A stretch of DNA of 64,000 bases, taken from assembly GCA_964251665.1 (NCBI GenBank), contig CAXUKO010000009.1, positions 1 through 64,000 of the forward strand, read 5' to 3'. Of the stretch, positions 42,850 through 50,611 are shown piece after piece. The notes beneath the pieces were generated by a model that searched no databases, was not told where the DNA came from, and saw only the letters and a list, made by a program, of their open reading frames with translations. A program made the translations under genes and the position numbers. This DNA is from JBBQLG01 sp964251665 (GTDB lineage Bacteria; Bacteroidota; Bacteroidia; Cytophagales; Spirosomataceae). The first letter of the stretch is position 1. Each line of letters opens with the position of its first letter.

Positions 42850-42852
42850 GCT

Positions 42853-44517
42853 ATGCTGATGAATCAACGTTTGCGTTACTCGCTGCTGCTGGGCGGCATT
42901 GGAGCTTTATTATTTATCCCGTTTCTGGGCGGTGTGCGACTGTTCGACTGGGACGAAATCAACTTTGCGGAGTGTTCGCGCGAGATGATTGTGCTCAGGG
43001 ATTATTTCCGCGTTCACGTCGATTTTATCCCGTTCTACGAAAAGCCACCCTTCTTTTTCTGGTGTCAGTCCGTCGCCATGCACCTCTTCGGCACCAACGC
43101 CTTTGCGGCCCGGCTGCCGAATGCGATTTGCGGTATGATCACGCTCGTTTACCTCTATAACCTCGGGTACAAGCTGCATAACCACCGCTTCGGGCTGTTG
43201 TGGGCGCTGGCCTATTTAGGTTCCGTGACGCCCCATCTGTATTTCCGCTCCGGCATCATTGACCCGTATTTTAACCTGTTTATTTTCATCGGACTCGTTA
43301 ACCTGATCTTTGCTTCGTGGAAACGCGAGGGGATTGGGGGCGTTGATCTGCCTAAAAATAGCTGGATGTACCTGTTCCTCGGTGGGCTGGTACTGGGTAC
43401 CGGTGTGATCACAAAAGGGCCGGTTGCTTACCTGATTGTGTGTTTAGTGCTGGGTGTGTACTGGATTATGGCCCGGTTCCGGTGGTTCATTACGCCGGTT
43501 CAGTTTTTGGCCTTTTCGGCGGCTACCACCATTGTAACGCTCTGCTGGTACGGGCTGGAAACCTACGCCCACGGCCCGAAATTCATGCAGGAGTTTCTCA
43601 AATACAACTACCGGCTATTCAGCACACCCGATGCCGGACACGCTGGTTTTCCGGGCTATCATTTCGTGATTCTACTGGTTGGTGCCTTCCCCGCGTCGGT
43701 GTTCAGCATTCGCGGGCAGGGGCCCATGCCGGGGGGCACCGGAGCGCAGCGCGACTTCCGACGGTGGATGATTATCCTGTTCTGGGTGGTGCTGATTCTG
43801 TTTTCCATCGTGAAATCGAAGATCGTACACTATTCGTCCATGTGCTATTTTCCCCTTACGTACTTAGCTGCCCTGACACTGTCGCGCATCGAAACGGGAC
43901 AGATTCGGTTTGGGCTGTGGCTGAAAACGGGGGTGATTGGCATTGGGGCTATCTATGTGCTGGCGACCATCGGCGCGCCCATTCTGGCCCAGCATATCGA
44001 CGTGGTCAAGGCTATAGTGGTTAAAGACCCGTTTGCCGTTGCCAACCTGGATGCCGTAGTGAACTGGACGTACTGGCAGCTTATTCCGGGTATTGTGCTG
44101 CTGATCGTGTTGGTACTGAGCGTTATCTGGTTCAATCAACGGCAGATGAAACGCGCCGTAGTGACCCTGTTTGGCGGAATGGCCGTCTTTGTAACGCTCA
44201 CACTCTGGTTCTTCATCGGCCGGATCGAGAACATTTCGCAGGGGGCGGCCATGTCGTTCTTCGAGCAGACGCAGGGGCAGGATGTATACGTGAAAAACAT
44301 TGCCTACCGCAGCTACGGACCATTTTTCTACACCCAGAAGCCACCCGTCACCAACCCGAACTACTACAACGAACGGTGGCTCTTGCGCGGCCCCATCGAC
44401 AAAGATGTGCTGTTCATTACGAAAATTACCGAAACCAAATCCCTTGATTCGCTGACGGATGCTACGCGTTTAGGAGAGAAGAACGGGTTCGTTTTTTACC
44501 GCCGGTCGAAAAGGTAG
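42853..44517 (+). CDS. ArnT-like glycosyltransferase (GT83/PMT superfamily)
   Basis: Integral-membrane sugar transferase of 554 aa using a polyprenyl-linked donor. About 11-12 membrane helices; the first periplasmic loop has the catalytic DWDEINFAECSREM (Asp-Glu pair), then FYEKPPFFFWCQ and FGTNAFAARLPNAICG, a clear ArnT/PMT signature. The C-terminal part is a soluble domain (TQGQDVYVKNIAYRSYGPFF). Start is ATG 42853 or 42859. A terminator-like hairpin with a T run sits immediately upstream. The acceptor may be lipid A or a protein, and cannot be read from this context. Confidence 0.9.
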   Translation: MLMNQRLRYSLLLGGIGALLFIPFLGGVRLFDWDEINFAECSREMIVLRDYFRVHVDFIPFYEKPPFFFWCQSVAMHLFGTNAFAARLPNAICGMITLVYLYNLGYKLHNHRFGLLWALAYLGSVTPHLYFRSGIIDPYFNLFIFIGLVNLIFASWKREGIGGVDLPKNSWMYLFLGGLVLGTGVITKGPVAYLIVCLVLGVYWIMARFRWFITPVQFLAFSAATTIVTLCWYGLETYAHGPKFMQEFLKYNYRLFSTPDAGHAGFPGYHFVILLVGAFPASVFSIRGQGPMPGGTGAQRDFRRWMIILFWVVLILFSIVKSKIVHYSSMCYFPLTYLAALTLSRIETGQIRFGLWLKTGVIGIGAIYVLATIGAPILAQHIDVVKAIVVKDPFAVANLDAVVNWTYWQLIPGIVLLIVLVLSVIWFNQRQMKRAVVTLFGGMAVFVTLTLWFFIGRIENISQGAAMSFFEQTQGQDVYVKNIAYRSYGPFFYTQKPPVTNPNYYNERWLLRGPIDKDVLFITKITETKSLDSLTDATRLGEKNGFVFYRRSKR

Positions 44518-44530
44518 CCCTCAAATGTGT

Positions 44531-45310
44531 TTACAAACAAATCTCCTTTAACTCAGCCGGGTCCTGCACGAAGGTGTTAATGTCGACCAGCCCCGAAATA
44601 CCCGCCACGTAGCCACTTTTGTTATGCTGCCAGATGTAGAGGTTTGTGCGGTCGTAGTTACGCAGGTGCGGGTTCGAGTAGTCGGCAATCCAGAGCGGGT
44701 AGTTGGCTAAGTGGCCTTTGATAAAGCGATTGTACAGGTAGGCGTTCGTGTAAATAATAGGCTTCTGGTTGTAGTGGTTTTCAACGGCTGTCAGCCAGAT
44801 TTGTAAATCGCGCAGAATGTTGGCATCCGGCTGGCCGTTCATTACCTCGAAATCCAGCACCGGCGCGAAATCTCCGGCTTCGAGGGTAACGCGCCTGATA
44901 AAGTTGTCGGCCTGCTTTATGGGATCACGGGTGGGATGGTAGAAGTGGTAGGCACCCCGGCGCAGGCCCGCTTGACCGGCCCCTTTCCAGTTTTTGGCGA
45001 AGGACTTATCACCCAGTGTAGCCCCTTCCGTTGCCTTGATGAACACAAATTGCAGGGGAATACCATTAACCTGCACCTGCTTCACCCGATCCCAGTTGAT
45101 CCGGCTGTTATGCCGCGATACGTCGATGCCATGAATCGCATACCGCAACGGCACGCGCACGCCCAAGTCCTTTACAAACTGCCACTGCTGATCGTCGCGT
45201 TCGGTGGTGCGGAGCCGCCAGATACTGAACAGAGCCAGCAGAAAAACAGCCAGCAGGAGTGGGTATCGGTACCGTTTAATCAGGTAGAGCAGCAGGACGC
45301 GTAGTTTCAT
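44531..45310 (-). CDS. GH25 lysozyme-like muramidase, membrane-anchored
   Basis: Glycoside hydrolase family 25, 259 aa from the Met at 45310. An N-terminal anchor (YPLLLAVFLLALFSIW) precedes the catalytic barrel. The barrel shows HGIDVSRHNSRINW with the first catalytic Asp, FVFIKATEG, GAYHFYHPT, FAPVLDFEVMNG with the catalytic Asp/Glu, and YIWQHNKSG near the end. It should cut the MurNAc-GlcNAc bond of peptidoglycan from the periplasmic side. The 94-aa gene upstream on the same strand ends in its own terminator. Confidence 0.92.
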   Translation of the reverse strand: MKLRVLLLYLIKRYRYPLLLAVFLLALFSIWRLRTTERDDQQWQFVKDLGVRVPLRYAIHGIDVSRHNSRINWDRVKQVQVNGIPLQFVFIKATEGATLGDKSFAKNWKGAGQAGLRRGAYHFYHPTRDPIKQADNFIRRVTLEAGDFAPVLDFEVMNGQPDANILRDLQIWLTAVENHYNQKPIIYTNAYLYNRFIKGHLANYPLWIADYSNPHLRNYDRTNLYIWQHNKSGYVAGISGLVDINTFVQDPAELKEICL

Positions 45311-45331
45311 TACGCCAAAATTACCCAACAA

Positions 45332-45362
45332 AACAAAACCCCCCGCTGTTGGCGGAGGGTTT
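45332..45362 (-). terminator. Intrinsic terminator of the 94-aa gene
   Basis: AAACCCCCCGC (45336-45346) pairs with GCGGAGGGTTT (45352-45362), one mismatch, T-rich on the minus strand beyond. It lies 35 bp past the stop at 45398. Confidence 0.8.
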
Positions 45363-45397
45363 CTTGGGTAATTGGCGCAGCCGTACCCATGTAACTA

Positions 45398-45682
45398 CTA
45401 ATCGTTGCCTTCGAGCTTAACGAGCTTGTTATACAAACCCAGAATCAGAATTGGAGCGGCCCATTGACCAATTAACAGCGCTTCGTGTTTTTTGCCGGTC
45501 GCAAACGTAGCAGCTGCTGTAGCCAATGCACCTAAACCACCCCACAGAAAAATGTCTGAAGGTAATTTAGCGGTCTGGTTTTCTATTGCCTCAGCTACTG
45601 GCCCTTCATTGTGGTCCGGGCGTGGATTCTTTGAGTTTGGGCTCTTCGGAGTGCTTGTCGCGGATTTCAAGTCAGTTGTCAT
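45398..45682 (-). CDS. Small membrane protein, 94 aa
   Basis: Unrecognised. The first 35 residues are hydrophilic and disordered-looking (many Ser, Pro, Asn), followed by two membrane helices at about 42-62 (IFLWGGLGALATAAATFAT) and 68-84 (ALLIGQWAAPILILGLYNKL). A short tail follows. It has its own terminator. Such small two-helix proteins with a disordered tail are common in this group without known function. Confidence 0.7.
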   Translation of the reverse strand: MTTDLKSATSTPKSPNSKNPRPDHNEGPVAEAIENQTAKLPSDIFLWGGLGALATAAATFATGKKHEALLIGQWAAPILILGLYNKLVKLEGND

Positions 45683-45752
45683 AACGTGTTTTGGTTATTG
45701 AGTTAATATCGAAATCCTAACCCGCCGGATGCTAAAAGTGTTTTTGGTTATT

Positions 45753-45810
45753 GAGTTTGTGGTTCGTGGTTTTCTTCGGTCGACAACTACAAACTACGAA
45801 TTACAAACTC
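45753..45810. repeat. Imperfect palindrome abutting the peroxiredoxin stop
   Basis: GAGTTTGTGGTTCGTGG (45753-45769) faces TACGAATTACAAACTC (45795-45810), part of a longer arm starting at 45785, with several G:T pairs. The right end overlaps the peroxiredoxin stop codon by 2 bp. A separate direct repeat, TTTTGGTTATTGAGTT, occurs at about 45690 and 45742. Confidence 0.5.
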
Positions 45811-46444
45811 ACTTATTCGGTTGGGGTGTTTTCCGCAGGTAAGGTTTTACAAACGTTACGCCCTTCGGGAATTTCTCTTCCAGCTGATCGTTCGATACGG
45901 CGGGCGTAACAATCACATCCTCACCTTCCTGCCAGTCGGCGGGTGTGGCTACCTGGTAATTAGCCGTTAATTGCAGCGAGTCGATCACGCGCAGGATCTC
46001 GAAGAAATTCCGGCCCGTCGACGCAGGATACGTCAGCGTCAGTTTGATTTTTTTATCCGGTCCGATAATGAATACCGAACGAACGGTTGCTTTCTCACTC
46101 GCATTCGGGTGAATCATGTCGTAGAGGGTCGCTACGTTGCGGTCCTGGTCAGCAATCATCGGAAAGTTCACGGTCGTATTGTTGACCTCATTGATGTCTT
46201 TTACCCACTCATAGTGCTGATCGAGTGGGTCTACACTAACGGCAATGACTTTAACACCCCGCTTGTCGAACTCATCTTTCAGTTGTGCCGTACGGCCCAG
46301 TTCGGTCGTGCAGACGGGGGTGAAGTCGGCGGGGTGAGAAAAAATCATGCCCCATGAGTTTCCCAGCCATTCGTGGAAGTGGATCGTGCCTTCGGTCGTT
46401 TCCGCCGTGAAATCGGGTGCAATGTCGCCTAATCGGAGTGCCAT
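45809..46444 (-). CDS. 1-Cys (Prx6-type) peroxiredoxin
   Basis: Thiol peroxidase of 211 aa that reduces hydrogen peroxide and organic peroxides. The peroxidatic Cys is in HPADFTPVCTTELG, and the C-terminal extension with NYQVATPADWQEGEDVIV is typical of the Prx6 subgroup. No second resolving Cys is seen at the usual 2-Cys position, so an outside thiol must resolve it. It stands alone; its stop codon touches a palindromic repeat. Confidence 0.95.
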   Translation of the reverse strand: MALRLGDIAPDFTAETTEGTIHFHEWLGNSWGMIFSHPADFTPVCTTELGRTAQLKDEFDKRGVKVIAVSVDPLDQHYEWVKDINEVNNTTVNFPMIADQDRNVATLYDMIHPNASEKATVRSVFIIGPDKKIKLTLTYPASTGRNFFEILRVIDSLQLTANYQVATPADWQEGEDVIVTPAVSNDQLEEKFPKGVTFVKPYLRKTPQPNK

Positions 46445-46509
46445 GGTTGGTTTGGTTAACTGTGAATGTTACTTGCTATACTACTCTATCGGTTGACTAT
46501 AATACTGTA

Positions 46510-46544
46510 GAAACCGAAAAGACCGGCCACAGGATGCCGGTCTT
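46510..46544 (-). terminator. Terminator-like hairpin after the response regulator gene
   Basis: AAGACCGGC (46519-46527) pairs with GCCGGTCTT (46536-46544), with TTTTCGG following on the minus strand. It is 37 bp past the stop at 46581. Confidence 0.75.
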
Positions 46545-46580
46545 CGGGGTAAAAACTAAACAGGATAACGAAAAGTTTCC

Positions 46581-47264
46581 CTACAAAAGCTTCTCTTCAA
46601 CCGCCATGCGAACCAGTTCGGCGGCATTTCGTACCTGGAGCCGACGCATCATGTTGGCCCGGTGATTATCGACTGTACGAACGCTCAGCTGGAGTTTCTC
46701 GGCAATCTCACGGCTGCTCATACCCGCTACTAAATGACCCAGAATCTCTTTTTCTTTCTTCGATAACTTTGATCGGCGGGTACTGGCCAGCCGGTCACCC
46801 TTCTTCAGCTGCTGCATGTAGCCGTTCAGGATAATCGTGGCTACGGGCGAGCTGAAGTACTTTTCGCCCGAGGCAATAGTGTGAATGGCCTTGATCATTT
46901 CCTCGCTCGACGAGTCTTTGAGCATATAACCATAGGCACCAGCTTCCACCGACCGCAGAATGTAGTCTTCGTTATTGTGCATCGACAGCATCAGCACCCG
47001 CAGCGTCTTAAACTGCTTGGTAATCAGCTGCGTAGCCTGAATGCCCGTGAGGCCCGGCAACGAAATGTCCATCAGTACAATGTCGGGAAGACGGTCCGCC
47101 GAAGCGGTGGCATCGGACTGATGGGCTTTCAGTTTTTCAATAGCTTCTTCGGCGTCGTTGGCCTCGTCGATGATGTGCAGTCCTTCGACTTGTTCGAGCA
47201 GCAGGCGGATACCATCGCGGACAATCGAGTGATCGTCAACGAGCATAAGTTTGATCGGATTCAT
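46581..47264 (-). CDS. NarL/FixJ-type response regulator
   Basis: 227 aa with a receiver domain (1-130: LMLVDDHSIVRDG, the phospho-Asp in IVLMDISLPG, MLSMHNN, Lys in YMLKDSSSE) and a LuxR-type helix-turn-helix (about 165-225: LSKKEKEILGHLVAGMSSRE, IAEKLQLSVRTVDNHRANMM). It overlaps the end of the upstream kinase gene by 29 bp, so the two are coupled and form a cognate pair. Target genes are not evident. Confidence 0.95.
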   Translation of the reverse strand: MNPIKLMLVDDHSIVRDGIRLLLEQVEGLHIIDEANDAEEAIEKLKAHQSDATASADRLPDIVLMDISLPGLTGIQATQLITKQFKTLRVLMLSMHNNEDYILRSVEAGAYGYMLKDSSSEEMIKAIHTIASGEKYFSSPVATIILNGYMQQLKKGDRLASTRRSKLSKKEKEILGHLVAGMSSREIAEKLQLSVRTVDNHRANMMRRLQVRNAAELVRMAVEEKLL

Positions 47265-48750
47265 GATGCGCTAATTGTAAATGATATGGAACACTGACCT
47301 GTACTTTGGTGCCCTTACCGGGCGAGGAGGTCAGTCGGAATTTGCCGTTCAGGAGTTCAACCCGTTCGTGCATGTTGTGGATACCCTGCCCATTGGCCGT
47401 TCGGGAGCGTTGCGGACGAAACCCCCGTCCGTCATCTTCGACGATCAGGTGCAGGTAATCGTCTTTCTCAAACAGATTGATGGTAATATGCGTGGGTTCC
47501 GCGTGGCGCAGCGCATTGCTAACGGCTTCCTGCGAAACCCGATAAAGCATGATTTCAATTTGCTTATCGAGTCGTGTGGGCGGCAGATTCGCCTGAAACG
47601 TTACCCCAACCGGACCGCTCTGACGCTGCATCTCCGCCAGCCCTTTCAAGGCCGGAATAATACCGAAGTCGCTTAATACGCTGGGCATCAGGTTGTTGGA
47701 AATAGACCGGGTTTCCTGAATGGTCTGGGCAATCAGCGTTCGGAGGGTATTCAGGTTATCGACGCCATTGGCGGCACCGTTTGTGCCCGATGCGGCCCGG
47801 CTCACCGCCAGCCCCTCTACCTGCAGCTTGATCGCCGTCAGCATCTGCCCCAGACCATCGTGCAGTTCCCGCGAGAGCCGTTTGCGTTCTTCTTCTTGGC
47901 CGGCTACCAGATAGGCCGTGCGGATTTTCTGGTCGTTTAATTCCTGCTGATGCTGTTGTTTAGAGGCTTCAAACAGTTTTTGGCGCGTGGCTTTAAGCGA
48001 CCGGTTGAGCGATAACAGCTTTTTATTGGTCTGGGTTGTGTTCTTTTCGGCCTCGACCAACTGAGCAATCGTCTGGCGGAGTTTACCAACGGCGGGCCGG
48101 AAAATAAACATACCAATACCGACCAGTACAGCGATGGTGAACAGATACAGGTACAGTTCGATGTACTGTAACCGGCTTATCTTCTGACGCAACTCCGTAG
48201 AATATTGCCGGACAATCATGTCAATCTGCTCCAGAAAGGGTTTTTCGTTATCCAGCAGCAGTTGCAGACTGGCCTGTGCAGCTACCGTATTCGCTTCATC
48301 GGTGTTATGGAGTCGCAGAATGACGCGGGTGCCGCGCTGAATGGCTTCAAAATGGGGCCGAATCAGCCGGTATAGCTGCTCGACACTATCACTTTTTTGA
48401 ATGGTAATATCGTACGCCAGCAGGTGACCCTGCCGACCTTCCAGATGGTACCGCTCGAAGGCCATGAAAATGGCGTTTAATTCGTTCTGGTTAGCCGCAA
48501 ACGAACTTTGTTCGCGGGCATCGGTCAGCTGAAGGGCCTTTTTTACAATCTGCTGACTCTGGCTTCGTTGCAGCGAGGCATAGCGAATTACATATAATTC
48601 ATCGCTGACCGCATTGAGCCGCCATTGCGTCAGCCCCTGACCAATTGTAAGCAGTAAAGCCAGCAAAATCAACGTCCGAATGTACAGGCGCGTGAACCGA
48701 AACGGAATCGTTGGGTTGTTTTTCGTGTTATCGTTGAATAAATCGGGCAT
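47236..48750 (-). CDS. NarX-like sensor histidine kinase
   Basis: 504 aa. Membrane helices at about 27-46 and 203-222 enclose a helical periplasmic sensor of about 155 residues that resembles the PilJ/NarX type (QIVKKALQLTDAREQSSFAA). A coiled-coil linker is followed by the HisKA_3 box EEERKRLSRELHDGLGQML (phospho-His in ELHDG), and the HATPase ends with DDGRGFRP and GQGIHNMHERVELLNG. It signals to the overlapping response regulator. The ligand is unknown. Confidence 0.93.
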   Translation of the reverse strand: MPDLFNDNTKNNPTIPFRFTRLYIRTLILLALLLTIGQGLTQWRLNAVSDELYVIRYASLQRSQSQQIVKKALQLTDAREQSSFAANQNELNAIFMAFERYHLEGRQGHLLAYDITIQKSDSVEQLYRLIRPHFEAIQRGTRVILRLHNTDEANTVAAQASLQLLLDNEKPFLEQIDMIVRQYSTELRQKISRLQYIELYLYLFTIAVLVGIGMFIFRPAVGKLRQTIAQLVEAEKNTTQTNKKLLSLNRSLKATRQKLFEASKQQHQQELNDQKIRTAYLVAGQEEERKRLSRELHDGLGQMLTAIKLQVEGLAVSRAASGTNGAANGVDNLNTLRTLIAQTIQETRSISNNLMPSVLSDFGIIPALKGLAEMQRQSGPVGVTFQANLPPTRLDKQIEIMLYRVSQEAVSNALRHAEPTHITINLFEKDDYLHLIVEDDGRGFRPQRSRTANGQGIHNMHERVELLNGKFRLTSSPGKGTKVQVSVPYHLQLAHHESDQTYAR

Positions 48751-48844
48751 ACTGTCACAGAACTGGCCAGAGCATTCAGTAAACTTAGTAAAATTTGTAG
48801 ATTTACGTACGCAAACGTACTCAGAACGCTAACGCAACTTCCGT

Positions 48845-49330
48845 ATGAAAGGTCTTCTTATTGTCATTTTTAGTCTTGTTTTGTTCACAACCGGTTTTCG
48901 CCCCGCTGCGCCGAAGCCATCTGCTTCCCCGCTGACTCCGGCAACCATCGAGCCAGTTAAACTATCCTGGGAAATTTTACGCGATGTGACCTTCAAGAAA
49001 AAATGGTACGCCGAGGAGTCTGTCTATATGCTGTACCCAACATTCGGGCCGGGTATTCAGAAACTTAACGGTAAACCGGTTGAACTGACGGGCTACGTGC
49101 TGCCCGTTGACCTGGACGCGAACCTGTACGTACTGTCTGCGTTTCCGTACAGTGCCTGCTTTTTCTGCGGTGGGGCCGGGCCGGAGTCGGTTGTGTCGTT
49201 GAAATTCAAGAAAGCCGGGCGTAAGTTCAAGACCGATGAGCGGCTCACGTTCCGGGGTACGCTGAAGCTGAACGCCGACAATATCTACGAGTTGAACTAC
49301 ATCCTGACCGAGGCTGAAATCGACTCATAG
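48845..49330 (+). CDS. Secreted protein with FCGGAGPES motif, DUF3299-like
   Basis: 161 aa with a signal peptide (MKGLLIVIFSLVLFTTGFRP). The mature part has ELTGYVLPVDLDANLYVLSA and then FPYSACFFCGGAGPESVVSL, with three cysteines, followed by beta strands. This layout recalls DUF3299-type periplasmic proteins, where a similar Cys-containing loop follows a 'GY..P' strand. The activity is unknown. The gene diverges from the NarX-like kinase gene and is followed by tRNA-Ala. Confidence 0.75.
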   Translation: MKGLLIVIFSLVLFTTGFRPAAPKPSASPLTPATIEPVKLSWEILRDVTFKKKWYAEESVYMLYPTFGPGIQKLNGKPVELTGYVLPVDLDANLYVLSAFPYSACFFCGGAGPESVVSLKFKKAGRKFKTDERLTFRGTLKLNADNIYELNYILTEAEIDS

Positions 49331-49374
49331 AGTGGACTGGTCGGGTGGAGGTGCAAAAAGTTTTAACGACAGGC

Positions 49375-49405
49375 TTGACATACGTCCACTTTTTACTCAC
49401 CTTTG
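49375..49405 (+). promoter_or_regulatory. Promoter of tRNA-Ala
   Basis: TTGACA (49375-49380), 17-nt spacer, CACCTTTG (49398-49405). Same spacing as the tRNA-Ser promoter, with one mismatch to TAnnTTTG. The tRNA begins 16 bp downstream. Confidence 0.75.
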
Positions 49406-49420
49406 CACCCACAAAAGCAC

Positions 49421-49494
49421 GGGGGATTAGCTCAGCTGGCTAGAGCGCTTCCATGGCATGGAAGAGGCCATCGGTTCGACTCCGATATTCTCCA
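49421..49494 (+). tRNA. tRNA-Ala (anticodon GGC)
   Basis: 74 nt. The acceptor GGGGGAT pairs with ATTCTCC, with two G:U pairs, and the discriminator is A. The anticodon stem is CTTCC/GGAAG around ATGGCAT, giving anticodon GGC. The T arm is ATCGG-TTCGACT-CCGAT. No CCA is encoded. Confidence 0.95.
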
Positions 49495-49500
49495 CTTACC

Positions 49501-49531
49501 AAAGACTACTCGTATCGGGTAGTCTTTTTTT
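49501..49531 (+). terminator. Intrinsic terminator of tRNA-Ala
   Basis: AAAGACTAC (49501-49509) pairs with GTAGTCTTT (49519-49527), followed by more T. It starts 6 bp past the tRNA. Confidence 0.9.
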
Positions 49532-49672
49532 ATGCCCCCGTAGTTGCCTGTGCAATAGGGATTGAGCGATTACCGGTAAAGAAAGTCCGCAAACAGGTGT
49601 TGGTATTCGCCGGAAAGTTTTGTTACTTCAATCTCGTTTTTGTTTCGGCACCCTCCTAAGCTCCACAAGGTC

Positions 49673-49918
49673 ATGCATACCGTTTATATCATCTACAGCG
49701 AGTCGCTCGACAAGTATTTTATTGGGCAGACCAAGAATCTACAGGTCAGTTTGTGGCTGCATAACGGCAAGGCCAACACCGAAACGGCGGAGGGCAAACC
49801 GTGGGTGACCAAGTTTACGCAGCAGTTCGCGACCCGCAACGAAGCCCAAAGCCTCGAAATGAAGCTAAAGCACAAAAAGCGGGAAGAACTGGACGAACTG
49901 ATTACACAGGCTGCCTGA
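49673..49918 (+). CDS. GIY-YIG domain protein, 81 aa
   Basis: Small single-domain GIY-YIG nuclease relative. I chose Met 49673 (MHTVYIIYSESLDKYFIGQT); the earlier ATG at 49640 is less likely. The GIY and YIG elements appear as YII and FIG. The family Glu is in RNEAQSLEMKLK, followed by a Lys-rich end. The usual catalytic Arg (RLxxHN) seems to be Ser in VSLWLHNG, so nuclease activity is doubtful. It lies 179 bp after tRNA-Ala, a place where mobile genes often settle. Confidence 0.8.
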   Translation: MHTVYIIYSESLDKYFIGQTKNLQVSLWLHNGKANTETAEGKPWVTKFTQQFATRNEAQSLEMKLKHKKREELDELITQAA

Positions 49919-49967
49919 GCAGCCTGCCCTAAATTTTTAGCAGGTTATGACGTCTACAGCAGGTGGT

Positions 49968-50531
49968 TCAAAACGGTCGTACCGCCTTCACAAAACGGCC
50001 TTTAAAATATTCCGAATACAGATTATCCTCCCGAACGCCCCGCGACGATGACGCATGAATGAACGCAATGTCATTCTTGCCGCGTACCTCCGTCACCAAG
50101 CCCGTATGTGATACGTAGCCCGCCTTGCCCTTGTCGGGTACGAAAAAGAGCCAGTCGCCGGGCATTATTTCATTGACCTCCACTTCATGCCCAAACTCCG
50201 ATTGCTGCCACGAAATGCGGGGGATCTGTAGTCCGGCCGCTGAATAAGCCGCAAATAACAACCCCGAACAGTCGATCCCGTCGAATGAATTACCGCCACT
50301 GCGGTAGGGCGTACCGGTGTAGCTGCGGGCCACATTGACCACCTCGCGGGCATAGCTGCGTTCGTACGTTTTGGTGTCTACCGTTCTTAACGCTTTAGCC
50401 GGGGCTTTACTGGCGGGGCGTTTATAGGCTGTTGTCGGGCGGTGAGCAGGGGTGGCTGGTTTAAAAATATCGCAGCTGGTAAGGACCGTTACTAACAACA
50501 AGAGTAGGAGTGGAGTCGAACGTTGGGGCAT
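49968..50531 (-). CDS. NlpC/P60 lipoprotein peptidoglycan endopeptidase
   Basis: 187 aa with lipobox VLTSC (Cys about residue 20), a Pro/Ala/Lys-rich linker and a C40-type NlpC/P60 domain. The catalytic Cys is in FDGIDCSGLLFAAY, the His in YVSHTGLVTEV and the third polar residue in FIHASSSRG. It should cut the stem peptide of peptidoglycan. A hairpin 28 bp upstream of its start ends the tex transcript, so it has its own promoter. Confidence 0.92.
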   Translation of the reverse strand: MPQRSTPLLLLLLVTVLTSCDIFKPATPAHRPTTAYKRPASKAPAKALRTVDTKTYERSYAREVVNVARSYTGTPYRSGGNSFDGIDCSGLLFAAYSAAGLQIPRISWQQSEFGHEVEVNEIMPGDWLFFVPDKGKAGYVSHTGLVTEVRGKNDIAFIHASSSRGVREDNLYSEYFKGRFVKAVRPF

Positions 50532-50558
50532 TGGTTGAATGGTTTTGTTCCCTTTGTC

Positions 50559-50597
50559 CGCTGCCTGCTGTAATGACGAAAAGCACAGCAGGCAGCG
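50559..50597 (-). terminator. Terminator-like hairpin after tex
   Basis: Perfect 13-bp stem: CGCTGCCTGCTGT (50559-50571) with ACAGCAGGCAGCG (50585-50597) and a 13-nt loop. It is 15 bp past the tex stop on the minus strand. No T run, so it acts as terminator or 3'-end stabiliser. Confidence 0.7.
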
Positions 50598-50611
50598 AAC
50601 GGTGAAATCTA

